Positions 52,641-63,099 are shown, numbered from the stretch's first letter. The stretch is 64,000 nucleotides of DNA from Trabulsiella odontotermitis (GCF_001297775.1 NZ_LIFX01000001.1:248001-312000), one strand, 5' to 3'. Made by a program: numbers and translations. The notes: generated by a model from the letters alone, not told the origin.

Positions 52641-54014
52641 CTACACCAGACGCGCTTTTGCCGCGGCAATCGCCTGCGCTACTTGCGTCGGTGAGACGCC
52701 GCCTTTTGCCGCACGCTTGTCGAGACAGGACTGCAGCGACAGGATTGGGTAGACATCGTCGCCAATCACGCTGCTGAATTTTTGCAGATCCGCCAGCGCC
52801 AGCGCTTCCAGGGGCTTGCCCTGACCAATCGCCTCAACCACCGCTTCGCCCACAATGTGGTGTGCTTCGCGGAACGGTACACCTTTCGCCACCAGGTAAT
52901 CTGCCAGTTCAGTGGCATTCGCATAACCCTGCTGCGCCGCTTCCTGGCAACGTGGACGCTTCACCTGAATGCCGTCCAGCACCAGCGCCGCCATATGCAG
53001 GCAATCGAGCCAGGTATCGAGCGCATCGAACAGCCCCTCTTTGTCTTCCTGCATATCTTTGTTGTAGGCCAGCGGCAGCCCTTTCAGCGTCATCATCATG
53101 CCGGTCAGCGCGCCCTGCACGCGACCGCATTTACCGCGGATGAGCTCCAGCGCATCCGGGTTTTTCTTCTGCGGCATCAGCGACGAACCGGAAGTCACAC
53201 GGTCAGACAGCTCAACAAACCCGGCTTCGCCAGAGTTAAAGAAAATCAGATCTTCTGCAAAACGCGACAGATGCACCATGCCGATGGACGCGTCAGACAG
53301 CAGCTCCAGCACATGGTCGCGATCAGAAACGCTGTCGAGACTGTTGCGGGTCGCCGAGGCGAAACCGAGCCAGCCCGCCAGTTGTTCGCGGTCGATTTCA
53401 TACGCCGTTCCCGCCAGCGCGCCGCAGCCCAGCGGGCTGACATCCAGACGCTTCAGCGCGTCCTGCAGGCGGCTTTCATCACGCGCCAGCATTTCGACAT
53501 AGGCCAGGCACCAGTGCGCAAAGGTCACCGGCTGGGCGCGTTGCAGGTGCGTGTAGCCCGGCATCACCGCGTCCTGATTGTTCTGCGCCGTGTCCACCAG
53601 CGCGCTTTGCAACTGGCGGTTCGCCGTCAGCAATTCGCCAACGGTATCTTTGCACCACAGTTTGAGATCGGTGGCAACCTGGTCATTACGGCTACGACCG
53701 GTGTGCAGTTTCTTACCCAACTGACCGACTTTATCGATGAGTTTCCCTTCCACCCAGCTGTGAATATCTTCCGCGTCGCTGTCGAGGATTTGCTGCGGGT
53801 TCGCCTGGACCTCTTCCAGCAGCACGTTCAGCGCCGCTTCCAGTTGCTGCTGCTCGTCTGCGGTCAGCACACCCACCGTCACCAGCGCTTTCGACCAGGC
53901 CACAGAGCCAACGATATCCTGCTCCGCCAGGCGATAGTCAAAGCGCAAAGAGTCGTTGAACTGTTTGAACCGTTGATCTGCTGCCTGAGTAAAACGCCCG
54001 CCCCAAAGTGCCAT
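52641..54014 (-). CDS. argH: Argininosuccinate lyase
   Basis: Last step of arginine synthesis, releasing fumarate. 457 aa, the E. coli length. [19 protein letters not shown] opens the protein; the fumarase/aspartase signature is [12 protein letters not shown] with the catalytic serine. Third gene of argC-argB-argH; a REP-like element lies in the 73-base gap from argB. Confidence 0.98.
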   Translation of the reverse strand: MALWGGRFTQAADQRFKQFNDSLRFDYRLAEQDIVGSVAWSKALVTVGVLTADEQQQLEAALNVLLEEVQANPQQILDSDAEDIHSWVEGKLIDKVGQLGKKLHTGRSRNDQVATDLKLWCKDTVGELLTANRQLQSALVDTAQNNQDAVMPGYTHLQRAQPVTFAHWCLAYVEMLARDESRLQDALKRLDVSPLGCGALAGTAYEIDREQLAGWLGFASATRNSLDSVSDRDHVLELLSDASIGMVHLSRFAEDLIFFNSGEAGFVELSDRVTSGSSLMPQKKNPDALELIRGKCGRVQGALTGMMMTLKGLPLAYNKDMQEDKEGLFDALDTWLDCLHMAALVLDGIQVKRPRCQEAAQQGYANATELADYLVAKGVPFREAHHIVGEAVVEAIGQGKPLEALALADLQKFSSVIGDDVYPILSLQSCLDKRAAKGGVSPTQVAQAIAAAKARLV

Positions 54015-54040
54015 AACTTGCTTCCTTTAATCGTGAGTTT

Positions 54041-54072
54041 CGCCCGGTGGCGCTGTGCTTACCGGGCCTACA
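54041..54072 (+). repeat. REP-like palindrome between argB and argH
   Basis: GCCCGGT and ACCGGGC arms enclose GGCGCTGTGCTT and end in CCTACA, the same plan and orientation as the element at 45511. Lying inside an operon transcript, it could modulate argB versus argH message stability. Confidence 0.75.
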
Positions 54073-54087
54073 GATATGCAATAAATC

Positions 54088-54864
54088 TTACGCCAGAATA
54101 CGTGTGCCAATCGGCGTGCCGTTAAACAGCGCCGGGAGCTGGTCCGCATGCCGCCACGAGGCGATATCCACCGGGCGGCCCAGGGTACGGGCCGCATCCA
54201 GCGCCGCATTCACTTTTACAATCATACCGTCGGTGATAATACCCTGGTCAATCAATTGTTCCGCTTTGGCCGCCGTCATTTCGGCGATGCGCTGGCCTTT
54301 GCCGTCCAGAATACCGCTGACGTCCGACAACAGGATAAGATCCGCGCCCAGCGTTGCCGCCAGCGCCGTCGCCGCCTGATCAGCATTGACGTTCATCAGG
54401 TGCCCTTCGTCAGTGACGCCAATAGAGCTGACCACCGGCAGGAAACCGCCATTAAGCAACAAGGTAATCAGCTCAGGCGAACCGGCCTGCGCCAGTCCAA
54501 CATGACCAAGCGCTTCATCGAGCTGGGTCACTTTTACACTATCGCCATCGCCAAGATAGAGACCAACAGACGGAATATGGTGTTTCTTCGCCCACGCCAG
54601 CAGCGTTTTGTTTGCCGTTCCCGCCAGCGCGCCGGTGATGATGTCAATCTGATCAGCAGGCGTGACGCGCAGGCCGTTTTTCTTTTTCACCGGCAGGTTG
54701 AGCTGTTTCATCAACTCATCCACCACACAACCACCACCGTGAACGATAACCAGCGGGCGCTGATGAGATTCACGATAATTAACCAGCGCGGTAAACAGGC
54801 GCTCCAGCGCCTCTTCACTATCCAGCAGTACACCACCGAGTTTGATAATTAAAGGATTCATCAT
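54088..54864 (-). CDS. argB: Acetylglutamate kinase
   Basis: Phosphorylates N-acetylglutamate in arginine synthesis. 258 aa with the start at 54864, which gives the family N-terminus [19 protein letters not shown] and three tandem ATGs (54870 to 54861) crowd the start, and AAGG lies just upstream, so the exact choice is uncertain by one or two residues. Glycine-rich [14 protein letters not shown] and the [13 protein letters not shown] nucleotide loop are present. argC lies nine bases upstream. Confidence 0.97.
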   Translation of the reverse strand: MMNPLIIKLGGVLLDSEEALERLFTALVNYRESHQRPLVIVHGGGCVVDELMKQLNLPVKKKNGLRVTPADQIDIITGALAGTANKTLLAWAKKHHIPSVGLYLGDGDSVKVTQLDEALGHVGLAQAGSPELITLLLNGGFLPVVSSIGVTDEGHLMNVNADQAATALAATLGADLILLSDVSGILDGKGQRIAEMTAAKAEQLIDQGIITDGMIVKVNAALDAARTLGRPVDIASWRHADQLPALFNGTPIGTRILA

Positions 54865-54873
54865 CATCACACC

Positions 54874-55878
54874 TTAAAGAAGAGACTGCGTTTCGGGGTA
54901 GCCGAAACGAATGTTTGCGCACTGCACCGCCTGAGCCGCAGCGCCTTTCAGCAGATTATCTTCCGCTGCCACGATAATCAGATGTTCGCCATCCACCGCA
55001 TAACCGATATCGCAGAACGGCAGCCCTTCGACACCTTTCAGCGCCGGGACGCCAGTGTCATACAGGCGCACCAGCGGTTTACTGGCATACGCCTGCTGAT
55101 AGAGTTCCGCAATGTGCGCGCGGGTCACGCCTGCGTTCAGACGACAGGTGATGGTTTCGAGGATCCCGCGCTTAAAGTTACCCAGATGCGGCGTGAAAAT
55201 CACCTCTGCGCCCAGATGGGTGGTGATTTCCGGATGATGGCGATGATTAAAAATGCCGTACGGCTGCAGGCTCACTTCGCAGAAACTGTTGGACATCGCG
55301 GCTTTTCGCCCCGCGCCACTGACGCCACTGGTGGCGTTGATCACCGGCCACTGGTTCAGATTGAGCACCCCGGCATCAATCAATGGTTTCAGCGCCAGTT
55401 GCGCCGCCGTCGGATAACAACCCGGCACCGCAATCAGGTTCGCCTCTTTCACCGCATCGGCGTTCCACTCCGCCAGCCCGTAGGCCGCCTGCGCCAGCCA
55501 TTCCGGGTGCTGATGAGTGAAACCGTAGAATTTTTCATAGAAGGCGGCATCGTTGACGCGAAACGCCCCTGAGAGATCGAACACCACGCAACCGGCCGCC
55601 AGGAACTGCGGTGCCAGATCGTGGCTGACTTCATGCGCGGTGGCGAGAAACACCACGTCCACGCCACCGCTGAATTCGCTGATGTCTGACATCGGCTGCA
55701 ATGGCAGATCCACCACGCCTTTCAGCTGCGGATGCAAATCAGATATTAACTTTCCTGCATCATTGCTTTGCGCTGAGACCGTCAAAGCGGTTATGTTCAT
55801 ATGCGGATGACGATTTATGTAACCCACCAGCTCAGCACCTGCATAACCGCTGGCGCCTACAATCAGCGTATTCAACAT
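54874..55878 (-). CDS. argC: N-acetyl-gamma-glutamyl-phosphate reductase
   Basis: NADPH-dependent reduction of acetylglutamyl phosphate to the semialdehyde. 334 aa, the E. coli length. NADP motif [13 protein letters not shown] and the catalytic Cys in [14 protein letters not shown]. First gene of argCBH, divergent from argE with shared ARG boxes between. Confidence 0.98.
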   Translation of the reverse strand: MLNTLIVGASGYAGAELVGYINRHPHMNITALTVSAQSNDAGKLISDLHPQLKGVVDLPLQPMSDISEFSGGVDVVFLATAHEVSHDLAPQFLAAGCVVFDLSGAFRVNDAAFYEKFYGFTHQHPEWLAQAAYGLAEWNADAVKEANLIAVPGCYPTAAQLALKPLIDAGVLNLNQWPVINATSGVSGAGRKAAMSNSFCEVSLQPYGIFNHRHHPEITTHLGAEVIFTPHLGNFKRGILETITCRLNAGVTRAHIAELYQQAYASKPLVRLYDTGVPALKGVEGLPFCDIGYAVDGEHLIIVAAEDNLLKGAAAQAVQCANIRFGYPETQSLL

Positions 55879-55901
55879 CGGGTTCCTTTAAGCTCAACGA
55901 T

Positions 55902-55944
55902 AATGTATTTTTATTCACTAATTTTGCATGAATATTGATACTAT
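55902..55944. promoter_or_regulatory. ARG boxes in the argC-argE divergent control region
   Basis: Two imperfect palindromes resemble the ArgR consensus: TGTATTTTTATTCA (55904-55917) and TGAATATTGATACT (55929-55942). They lie in the 88-base region between argC and argE. In E. coli a bipolar operator here lets ArgR-arginine repress both directions. The spacing between these two candidates is somewhat larger than usual for paired boxes, so exact ends are uncertain. Confidence 0.7.
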
Positions 55945-55966
55945 CATGACCTGAGGTGTGTCAACA

Positions 55967-57118
55967 ATGAAAAACGATTTACCGCCATTTCTCGAGATTT
56001 ATCGCGCGTTAATCGCTACTCCTTCAATCAGCGCAACGGAAGAAGCGCTCGATCAGAGTAATGCGACTTTAATCAATCTGCTGGCCGACTGGTTCGCCTC
56101 TATCGGGTTCAACGTCGAGATACAGCCGGTGCCGGGAACGCGCAATAAATTCAACCTGCTGGCCAGTACCGGCAGCGGCGCAGGCGGACTGTTACTCACA
56201 GGACACACAGATACCGTCCCCTTTGACGACGGACGCTGGACGCGCGATCCCTTTACCCTGACCGAACATGACAACAAGCTCTACGGTCTCGGTACCGCTG
56301 ACATGAAAGGCTTTTTTGCCTTTATTCTTGATGCCCTGCGTGACGTTGACGTGACGCAACTGAAAAAACCGCTCTACATTCTGGCGACCGCCGACGAAGA
56401 GACCAGCATGGCGGGGGCGCGTTATTTTGCCGAAACCACCGCCCTGCGCCCGGACTGCGCCATCATCGGCGAGCCAACCTCGCTGCAACCGGTTCGCGCC
56501 CATAAAGGCCATATCTCCACCGCCGTGCGTGTGCTCGGCCAGTCGGGTCATTCCAGTGATCCGGCGCGCGGGGTGAATGCTATTGAACTGATGCACGACG
56601 CCATCGGCCATATTCTGCACCTGCGCGATGATCTGAAATCGCGTTATCACTACGATGCTTTCACCGTGCCATATCCGACGCTCAACCTCGGTGCCATTCA
56701 CGGCGGTGATGCATCAAACCGTATTTGCGCCTGCTGTGAGCTGCATATGGATATTCGCCCGCTGCCGGGCATGACGCTGGCAGATTTAAACGGCCTGCTG
56801 AATGAGGCGCTGGCGCCGGTCAGCGAACGCTGGCCGGGCAGGCTGACGGTGTCGGAACTGCACCCGCCGATCCCCGGTTATGAATGCCCGCCGGACCATC
56901 AGCTGGTGCAGGTGGTGGAAAAGCTGCTCGGGACGCATACCGACGTGGTGAACTACTGTACCGAAGCGCCGTTTATTCAGACCCGCTGTCCGACGCTGGT
57001 GCTCGGCCCCGGCTCTATTAATCAGGCGCATCAGCCGGATGAATATCTCGAAACCCGTTTTATCAAACCCACCCGCGAGCTGATCACCCAGGTGGTGCAT
57101 CACTTTTGCTGGCATTAA
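55967..57118 (+). CDS. argE: Acetylornithine deacetylase
   Basis: Zinc/cobalt hydrolase releasing ornithine from N-acetylornithine. 383 aa, the E. coli length. M20-family ligands: GHTDTVPFD (His, Asp), [22 protein letters not shown] (catalytic Glu and ligand) and a late [14 protein letters not shown]. The ATG at 55967 matches [12 protein letters not shown]; a GTG at 55958 overlaps its ribosome site. In E. coli ppc follows; here an unrelated accessory region begins. Confidence 0.98.
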   Translation: MKNDLPPFLEIYRALIATPSISATEEALDQSNATLINLLADWFASIGFNVEIQPVPGTRNKFNLLASTGSGAGGLLLTGHTDTVPFDDGRWTRDPFTLTEHDNKLYGLGTADMKGFFAFILDALRDVDVTQLKKPLYILATADEETSMAGARYFAETTALRPDCAIIGEPTSLQPVRAHKGHISTAVRVLGQSGHSSDPARGVNAIELMHDAIGHILHLRDDLKSRYHYDAFTVPYPTLNLGAIHGGDASNRICACCELHMDIRPLPGMTLADLNGLLNEALAPVSERWPGRLTVSELHPPIPGYECPPDHQLVQVVEKLLGTHTDVVNYCTEAPFIQTRCPTLVLGPGSINQAHQPDEYLETRFIKPTRELITQVVHHFCWH

Positions 57119-57122
57119 TCGC

Positions 57123-57150
57123 CCGCCCTTTCTCTGCGGGGAAAGGGCGG
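57123..57150. terminator. Perfect 10-base hairpin between argE and convergent DUF1348 gene
   Basis: CCGCCCTTTC and GAAAGGGCGG flank an eight-base loop, five bases after the argE stop and nine bases from the opposite stop. There is no long T-run, but position between convergent genes supports a terminator role for both. Confidence 0.6.
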
Positions 57151-57159
57151 CATGACGAT

Positions 57160-57630
57160 TTACAGCCCGAGGTCGCTTAACCCCGGATGGTCGTCAGGGC
57201 GGCGGCCCTGCGGCCAGTGGAACAGGCGCTCGCTGTCGGTAATCGGTAAATCGTTGATGCTGGCGAAGCGCTTGCGCATCAGGCCGTTCTCGTCAAATTC
57301 CCAGTTCTCGTTGCCGTAGGAGCGGAACCAGTTGCCGCTGTCGTCGTGCCATTCATAGGCAAAACGCACGGCGATACGGTTATCGCTGTAGGCCCAGATT
57401 TCTTTAATCAGGCGATATTCCTGTTCGCGGCGCCATTTGCGGGCGAGGAATTCGACAATCTCCGCGCGCCCTGTGACGAAATCGCTGCGGTTGCGCCAGA
57501 CGCTGTCCGGCGAATACGCCAGCGACACTTTCTGCGGATCGCGGCTGTTCCAGCCATCTTCGGCGGCACGCACTTTCTGGATAGCGCTCTCCCGCGTAAA
57601 CGGCGGCAGCGGCGGTCGTTGTTCAGACAT
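57160..57630 (-). CDS. DUF1348 (NTF2-like) protein
   Basis: 156 aa. The whole protein is a SnoaL/NTF2-like cone: [19 protein letters not shown], then [45 protein letters not shown] and a tail [14 protein letters not shown]. These are hallmark DUF1348 segments. No enzyme activity is established to my knowledge. It overlaps the flavin-domain gene upstream by eight bases, so the two form one transcription unit, next to a divergent LysR gene. Confidence 0.85.
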   Translation of the reverse strand: MSEQRPPLPPFTRESAIQKVRAAEDGWNSRDPQKVSLAYSPDSVWRNRSDFVTGRAEIVEFLARKWRREQEYRLIKEIWAYSDNRIAVRFAYEWHDDSGNWFRSYGNENWEFDENGLMRKRFASINDLPITDSERLFHWPQGRRPDDHPGLSDLGL

Positions 57631-58261
57631 GATCTTCTCCCTTCGATGTTAATTTCTCTTTGAGTTGCTGGTTTTCGTGTTCCAGCTCCGCGATGCGTGT
57701 TTGCAGCGTCTGGCTGTATTCAGCCACCTGCTGCGTGGTGTAGCGCGGCGTGATGTGCTGCGGACAGTTCCAGTCAAACGCCATCAGGTGAAACAGATAC
57801 ACCCGTTCAATGCGGGCGCGATAGTCAGGCAGCGTCACCTGTGCCAGCAGTTCCGGTGCCGCTTCCGGCACGAACACCTCAACGGTGGCATAGATTTTCA
57901 GCCTGGCACGGCGTGGGTAATCCATCAAAAACAAACAGGCGCGATCACTGCCACGCAGATTCCCGCTGGTAATGTATTGCCGGTTACCGCTGAAATCGGC
58001 CATCGCCAGCGTTTTGTCGTCAATCATCCGCAGAAACCCTGCGGGCCCGCCACGATGCTGAAGGTACGGCCAGCCACTTTGCGACACCGTTGCCATGTAA
58101 AAACTGTCGCGACTGGCGATCATCGCTTCTTCACTGGCAGTAAACCGGTCGGACGTCCGTCCGGGACGCGGGTGCTGCCACAGCGCATCGCTGCCCATTT
58201 CATGCTGAACGTCCATTACGTCCGGTGTCATGGCGATGTCGAGAAATCCCAGGGCCATCAT
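57623..58261 (-). CDS. Pyridoxamine 5'-phosphate oxidase-family (FMN-binding split barrel) protein
   Basis: 212 aa. The split-barrel core is visible in [43 protein letters not shown] and [20 protein letters not shown], with the FMN-phosphate-binding Arg/Lys residues typical of PNPOx-like proteins. The C-terminus is a short coiled coil ([15 protein letters not shown]). Substrate unknown. Tandem ATGs at 58261 and 58258. First gene of the two-gene unit, 106 bases from the divergent LysR gene. Confidence 0.8.
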   Translation of the reverse strand: MMALGFLDIAMTPDVMDVQHEMGSDALWQHPRPGRTSDRFTASEEAMIASRDSFYMATVSQSGWPYLQHRGGPAGFLRMIDDKTLAMADFSGNRQYITSGNLRGSDRACLFLMDYPRRARLKIYATVEVFVPEAAPELLAQVTLPDYRARIERVYLFHLMAFDWNCPQHITPRYTTQQVAEYSQTLQTRIAELEHENQQLKEKLTSKGEDHV

Positions 58262-58367
58262 TCACCTCTGCATCACGTTGCTGTCTTCTGTCGCGATGAT
58301 GGACTCTGCCAGCACAAATGATAATACTGAGAGTTCAGCAAACATCTTTCCGAAAAACGGGAGAATC

Positions 58368-59255
58368 ATGGATCGTCTGGAAGCCATGGCGCTACTGGTG
58401 AAGGTCAGCGAACTGGGTAGCATGTCGGCGGCGGCGCGGGCGCTGAATACGCCGTTAACCACTGTCAGCCGCAACATTGCCGAGCTGGAAAACCGTCTCG
58501 GCGTACGCCTGCTGACGCGCACCACCCGCAAACTTACGCTGACGGATGCCGGTGTGGATTACGTCGCGGCTGCGCAACGCATTCTGGAAGAGGTGGAAAA
58601 CGCCGAACGGCGCGCCACAGGGGAATATCAGGAACCGAAAGGGGAACTGGCGATCAGCGCCCCGACGATGTTTGGTCGCCTGTATGTGCTGCCGGTGGTG
58701 ACGGAGTTTCTCGCCCGCTACCCGCAAATCACCCTTCGCCTGCTGCTGAGCGACCGCAACGTCGACCTGATTGGCGAACATGTCGATCTCGCGGTGCGCA
58801 TCGGCCAGTTGCCGGACAGCTCCATGGTGGCGACCCGCGCGGGGGAGATGCGTATCGTCACCTGCGCCAGCCCGGCGTTGCTGGAAAAGTACGGTACCCC
58901 CGCCAGGCCGGAAGCCCTCGCCACGCTGCCGTACATTCGTATTGAATCGCCGATGCCGTTCAGCTACTGGCGCTCGCAGGAACAGCGCCCGGCGCTCTCC
59001 GTCACCAACCCGGAAGCCGCCGCCGACGCCGCCCGGCTGGGCGCAGGCGTGGCGAGACTGCTGCATTATCAGGCCATCGAAGGGCTGCGGCGCGGTGAGC
59101 TGTCGCTGATCCTCGACGCTTTCGAGCCACCACCAGTACCGGTGCATCTGCTCTACGCCTCGCGCGATCTCACACCGCTGAAGTTACGCAAATTCATCGA
59201 TTTCGCGGCGCCCGCGCTGCGCCTCGCGCTCCAGCAGATTGCCCGCACGGCTTAG
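58368..59255 (+). CDS. LysR-family transcriptional regulator
   Basis: 295 aa. N-terminal winged HTH: MDRLEAMALLVKVSELGSMS, AAARALNTPLTTVSRNIAEL, ENRLGVRLLTRTTRKLTLT. The rest is a periplasmic-binding-protein-like effector domain (GELAISAPTMFGRLYVLPVV). GGGAGA precedes the ATG at 58368; an upstream in-frame start at 58230 would overlap the divergent gene and is rejected. The classic LysR arrangement suggests that it controls the DUF1348/PNPOx pair. Inducer unknown. Confidence 0.88.
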   Translation: MDRLEAMALLVKVSELGSMSAAARALNTPLTTVSRNIAELENRLGVRLLTRTTRKLTLTDAGVDYVAAAQRILEEVENAERRATGEYQEPKGELAISAPTMFGRLYVLPVVTEFLARYPQITLRLLLSDRNVDLIGEHVDLAVRIGQLPDSSMVATRAGEMRIVTCASPALLEKYGTPARPEALATLPYIRIESPMPFSYWRSQEQRPALSVTNPEAAADAARLGAGVARLLHYQAIEGLRRGELSLILDAFEPPPVPVHLLYASRDLTPLKLRKFIDFAAPALRLALQQIARTA

Positions 59256-59277
59256 TGATGGGTTAGGGGATCGGCGG

Positions 59278-59694
59278 CTAAAGCGCCTTCGACAGGTAGT
59301 GGCGCTGAATACCCTTCACGGGAAAATCGTCCAGTGTCATTTGCAACTGATAACCCTTTTTTTGATAAAACGGCAGTGCCTGGAAGCTGAAAGTATCCAC
59401 CAGCGCGTGAAGGCAACCCCTCTCGCGTGCTTCGTCCTCCGCCGCTTGCATGATCTGGCTCCCCAGACCGCTGCCTCTTTCCTCGTCACTGACCCACAAA
59501 TAGTCAATGCTCAGCCAGTCACCCCGGCATTTGGCAATCAACCCACCCGTCATTTTGCCACTGTCATCGCGGGCATATACCGCCAGCTCACCCCAGCCGA
59601 TGCCACCAATAAACGGGCGGTTATACTCCTTTAGCCCGGCGAGCAATTCATTCTGATCAGCTTCAGTAATCGTTTCTGTAATAATTAATTCCAT
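59278..59694 (-). CDS. GNAT-family N-acetyltransferase
   Basis: 138 aa. Motif A for acetyl-CoA is [26 protein letters not shown] (read as two adjoining halves, R-G-x-G-L-G), followed by [22 protein letters not shown] as motif B. The substrate is unknown. Its start is 68 bases from murQ, transcribed away from it, occupying the place where murR sits in E. coli. Convergent with the LysR gene, 22 bases apart. Confidence 0.85.
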   Translation of the reverse strand: MELIITETITEADQNELLAGLKEYNRPFIGGIGWGELAVYARDDSGKMTGGLIAKCRGDWLSIDYLWVSDEERGSGLGSQIMQAAEDEARERGCLHALVDTFSFQALPFYQKKGYQLQMTLDDFPVKGIQRHYLSKAL

Positions 59695-59711
59695 TCACTC
59701 CTCCGTAATTT

Positions 59712-59726
59712 GGAATATAATATTCC
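59712..59726. promoter_or_regulatory. Perfect palindrome over the murQ -10 region (candidate MurR-type operator)
   Basis: GGAATAT-A-ATATTCC is a 15-base perfect palindrome in the 67-base GNAT-murQ gap, and contains TATAAT (59716-59721) as a likely plus-strand -10. A repressor dimer here would block murQP. RpiR-family regulators such as MurR bind AT-rich palindromes of this sort, but the binding protein is inferred. Confidence 0.6.
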
Positions 59727-59761
59727 TTAGAAAGACACAGGTGCATGAAAACGAGGTAAAA

Positions 59762-60664
59762 ATGAGTATTGACCTGAGTAAGTTACTGACCGAACGCCGC
59801 AACAGCAACAGCGCTGACATCGACACGCTCTCCACCGAAGCGATGCTGGCGGTGATCAACCACGAAGACCAGCAGGTGCCACACGCCATTACTCCTTATC
59901 TGCCGCAGATCGCGCAGGTGGTTGATCGCGTTGCCGCAGCGATTCAGGCAGGCGGGCGTCTGATTTACATCGGCGCGGGTACGTCCGGGCGACTGGGCAT
60001 TCTTGACGCCAGCGAATGCCCGCCGACGTTTGGTACGCGCCCGGAGCAGGTGGTGGGGCTGATTGCTGGCGGGCATAAAGCCATTCTCAGCGCAGTGGAA
60101 AACGTTGAGGACAACAAAGCGCAGGGCGCTGCCGATCTGCAGGCCATCCAGTTCAGCGAGCGCGATGTGCTGGTGGGGCTGGCCGCCAGCGGGCGCACGC
60201 CGTACGTCATCGGCGCGATGGAATTCGCGAAAACCTGCAACGCCTTCGTGGCGATTGTCAGTTGCAACCCGCACGGCAAAATGGCGCAACTGGCGGACGT
60301 CGCTATCACCCCGGTGGTCGGCCCGGAAGTGGTTACCGGCTCCACACGCCTGAAAGCAGGCACCGCGCAGAAACTGGTGCTAAACATGATTTCCACGGGC
60401 GCCATGATCCGCGTCGGTAAGGTCTACAGCAACCTGATGGTAGATGTGGAAGCGACCAACGCGAAACTAATTGAGCGCCAGGTCTCCATTGTAATGGAAG
60501 CCACCGAATGCTCGCGCGACACGGCGCAACAGGCGCTGGCCGCCTGCGGTCGTCACTGCAAAACCGCCATCGTGATGGTGCTGGCGAATCTCAGTGCCGA
60601 CGAGGCACGTACTCTGCTGGCCGAGAATCACGGCTATATCCGTCAGGCGCTGAAACACGCCTGA
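59762..60664 (+). CDS. murQ: N-acetylmuramic acid 6-phosphate etherase
   Basis: Cleaves the lactyl ether of MurNAc-6-P to GlcNAc-6-P and lactate, allowing recycling of cell-wall sugar. 300 aa (E. coli 298). SIS domain: AGGRLIYIGAGTSGRLGILDASECPPTFG, with GLAASGRTPYVIGAM for the second sugar-phosphate loop. GAGG lies 5-6 bases before the ATG at 59762; a GTG at 59741 is less likely. murP follows after 21 bases. Confidence 0.96.
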   Translation: MSIDLSKLLTERRNSNSADIDTLSTEAMLAVINHEDQQVPHAITPYLPQIAQVVDRVAAAIQAGGRLIYIGAGTSGRLGILDASECPPTFGTRPEQVVGLIAGGHKAILSAVENVEDNKAQGAADLQAIQFSERDVLVGLAASGRTPYVIGAMEFAKTCNAFVAIVSCNPHGKMAQLADVAITPVVGPEVVTGSTRLKAGTAQKLVLNMISTGAMIRVGKVYSNLMVDVEATNAKLIERQVSIVMEATECSRDTAQQALAACGRHCKTAIVMVLANLSADEARTLLAENHGYIRQALKHA

Positions 60665-60685
60665 ACTCCACACAGGACATCATGA

Positions 60686-62122
60686 ATGGCGAAAATAACA
60701 CAAGAGATGATAGCCCGGATCCTGTCCCACGTGGGCGGTGCCGGAAACGTGGCGCAGGCCGGGAACTGCATGACGCGTCTGCGTCTGACGCTGCGCAATG
60801 ACAGCCAGGCCGACGTGGCCGCCATCCGCCAGATCGACGGCGTGCTGGGGGTGATTGTCAGCGATGAGCAATTCCAGGTAGTGCTCGGCCCCGGTAAGGC
60901 CCACACCGCGGCGGAGATGATGAACCAGTTGCTCGACGCCGCGCCCGCAGCCGACAACCCGTCACTGCAGGAGATGGCGGCCGCCAAAAAGCAGGAGTTG
61001 AAAGGCAAGCAAACCAGCAGCGTACAGAAATTTCTGGCGAAGTTCGCCACCATCTTCACGCCGTTAATTCCCGGGTTTATCGCCGTCGGGCTGCTGCTCG
61101 GCTTTGCGACGCTGGCCGAGCAGATGTTCGTGCTGGAAAACGCACATCCCAACGCCACGCTGGTGGCGCTGATCGGTTATATGAAAGTATTCAGCAAGGG
61201 TATGTTTACCTTTCTGAGCATTCTGATTGGCTATAACGCGCAGAAAGCCTTCGGCGGCTCCGGCGTCAACGGGGCGATCATCGCGTCGCTGTTTGTCCTT
61301 GGCTACAACCCGGACGCCACCAGCGGTTTCTACTCGGGCATTTCAACGTTCTTCGGTCACGGCATCGATCCGCGCGGCAACATCATCGGCGTGCTGATCG
61401 CCTCCATGCTGGGTGCATGGGTGGAAAAACGGGTGCGCAGCGTCATCCCTGCCAACCTCGATATGATCCTTACCTCCGCCATCACGCTGCTGATCATGGG
61501 CGCCATCACCTTTATCGTTATCATGCCGCTCGGTGGTTATCTGTTTACCGGCATGTCGTGGCTGTTCCTGCATCTTAATGGCAACCCGTTCGGATCAGCG
61601 GTACTGGCAGGGCTGTTCCTGCTGGCCGTGATGTTCGGCGTGCATCAGGGGTTTGTGCCTGTCTATTTTGCGCTCATGGACGCCCAGGGTTTCAACTCGC
61701 TGTTCACCATTCTGGCGATGGCGGGCGCGGGGCAGGTCGGCGCGGCGCTGGCGCTCTTTTTCCGGGCAAAGAAAGGCGCGTTGCTGCGTACACAAATTAA
61801 AGGGGCGATCATCCCCGGTTTCCTCGGCATTGGCGAACCGCTGATTTACGGCGTGACGCTGCCGCGCATGAAACCGTTCGTCACCGCCTGTTTGGGCGGC
61901 GCCTGCGGCGGATTCTTCATCGGTATGGTGGCGTGGATGGGTCTGCCGGTGGGGCTGAATACGGTCTTTGGCCCGTCGGGTCTGGTGGCGCTGCCACTGA
62001 TGACCTCCGGCCACGGCATTTTCGCCGGCATGGCGGTGTACGCGGCGGGGCTTTGTGTGGCCTATCTCTGCGGCTTTGCCCTGACCTGGCTGTTTGGCAG
62101 CAAGGATGTGGATTTAAGCTGA
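60686..62122 (+). CDS. murP: MurNAc-specific PTS enzyme IIBC
   Basis: Imports and phosphorylates N-acetylmuramic acid, giving the MurQ substrate. 478 aa (E. coli 474). The IIB domain carries the phosphorylated Cys28 in [11 protein letters not shown]; the IIC domain (about residues 110-475) has about ten helices with the [13 protein letters not shown] substrate motif. AGGA lies 8 bases before the ATG. There is no IIA domain, as for E. coli MurP, which uses the glucose IIA (Crr). Confidence 0.94.
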   Translation: MAKITQEMIARILSHVGGAGNVAQAGNCMTRLRLTLRNDSQADVAAIRQIDGVLGVIVSDEQFQVVLGPGKAHTAAEMMNQLLDAAPAADNPSLQEMAAAKKQELKGKQTSSVQKFLAKFATIFTPLIPGFIAVGLLLGFATLAEQMFVLENAHPNATLVALIGYMKVFSKGMFTFLSILIGYNAQKAFGGSGVNGAIIASLFVLGYNPDATSGFYSGISTFFGHGIDPRGNIIGVLIASMLGAWVEKRVRSVIPANLDMILTSAITLLIMGAITFIVIMPLGGYLFTGMSWLFLHLNGNPFGSAVLAGLFLLAVMFGVHQGFVPVYFALMDAQGFNSLFTILAMAGAGQVGAALALFFRAKKGALLRTQIKGAIIPGFLGIGEPLIYGVTLPRMKPFVTACLGGACGGFFIGMVAWMGLPVGLNTVFGPSGLVALPLMTSGHGIFAGMAVYAAGLCVAYLCGFALTWLFGSKDVDLS

Positions 62123-62136
62123 TGCCGAAATCCCTG

Positions 62137-62145
62137 TGCTATGAT
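62137..62145 (+). promoter_or_regulatory. Candidate extended -10 promoter for yicL
   Basis: TGC followed by TATGAT forms an extended -10 element 45 bases before the yicL ATG. The -35 region is weak, which extended -10 promoters tolerate. Confidence 0.4.
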
Positions 62146-62189
62146 GTCCTCCGACGCAAAAAGTGAGAGAAAACAGCGAAGAGGACATC

Positions 62190-63095
62190 ATGGGCTCCAG
62201 CAGAAAAGGGATGATGAACGTGCTGATCGCCGCCATTTTGTGGGGCAGTTCAGGCGTTTGTGCGCAGTACATCATGGAACAGAGCCAGATGTCGTCGGGG
62301 TTTCTGACCATGACGCGCCTGCTGTTTGCGGGCACTATCCTGTTAACGTTGTCTTTTGTTCACGGCGACAAGATTTTCGCCGTTTTCCGTCACCGTAAAG
62401 ACGCCCTGAACCTGCTGATTTTCACGCTGGTGGGGGCACTGACGGTGCAACTGACCTTCCTGCTGACCATCGAAAAATCCAACGCCGCGACCGCCACCGT
62501 GCTGCAGTTTCTCTCGCCGACAATCATTGTCGCGTGGTTTGCGCTGGCGAAACGCGTACGTCCGGGCGTGCTGGTGATGATCGCGATTCTGACGTCACTT
62601 ATCGGCACGTTTTTACTGGTCACTCATGGTAACCCGACATCGCTCTCTATCTCCGCGGCGGCGCTGTTCTGGGGGATTGCTTCCGCGTTTGCCGCGGCGT
62701 TTTACACCACCTTTCCGTCAACGCTTATCGCCCGCTACGGCACACTGCCAATCGTCGGCTGGAGCATGCTGCTTGGCGGCATCGTGTTGTTGCCGTTTTA
62801 CGCCGCGCAGGGGGCGCACGTCGCTATCACCGGTAATCTGGTGCTGGCCTTTTTCTACTTCGTGGTGATCGGCACCGCCCTGACCTTCAGCCTGTATCTG
62901 AAAGGCGCGCAGCTGATTGGCGGGCCAAAAGCCAGCATTCTGAGCTGTACGGAGCCGCTGAGCAGCGCGCTGCTTTCCCTGCTGCTGTTGGGCGTGACCT
63001 TTACGCTGCTCGACTGGCTCGGCACGTTGTTGATCCTCTCCTCGGTGATCCTGATTTCGCTGGATTCGCGCCGAAGAGTGAAACCGGGGCTGTAA
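62190..63095 (+). CDS. yicL: EamA/DMT-superfamily transporter YicL
   Basis: 301 aa, ten predicted membrane helices in two EamA repeats. [39 protein letters not shown] and [19 protein letters not shown] match E. coli YicL closely. The substrate is unknown; the fold suggests amino-acid or metabolite export. GAGGA lies six bases before the ATG at 62190, so the earlier in-frame start at 62163 is rejected. The stop is four bases from the convergent nepI stop. Confidence 0.92.
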   Translation: MGSSRKGMMNVLIAAILWGSSGVCAQYIMEQSQMSSGFLTMTRLLFAGTILLTLSFVHGDKIFAVFRHRKDALNLLIFTLVGALTVQLTFLLTIEKSNAATATVLQFLSPTIIVAWFALAKRVRPGVLVMIAILTSLIGTFLLVTHGNPTSLSISAAALFWGIASAFAAAFYTTFPSTLIARYGTLPIVGWSMLLGGIVLLPFYAAQGAHVAITGNLVLAFFYFVVIGTALTFSLYLKGAQLIGGPKASILSCTEPLSSALLSLLLLGVTFTLLDWLGTLLILSSVILISLDSRRRVKPGL

Positions 63096-63099
63096 GCGC

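Noticed and set aside
52782-54125. 447-codon open frame on the plus strand
   Set aside because: Antisense to argH; long only because of high-GC codon bias.
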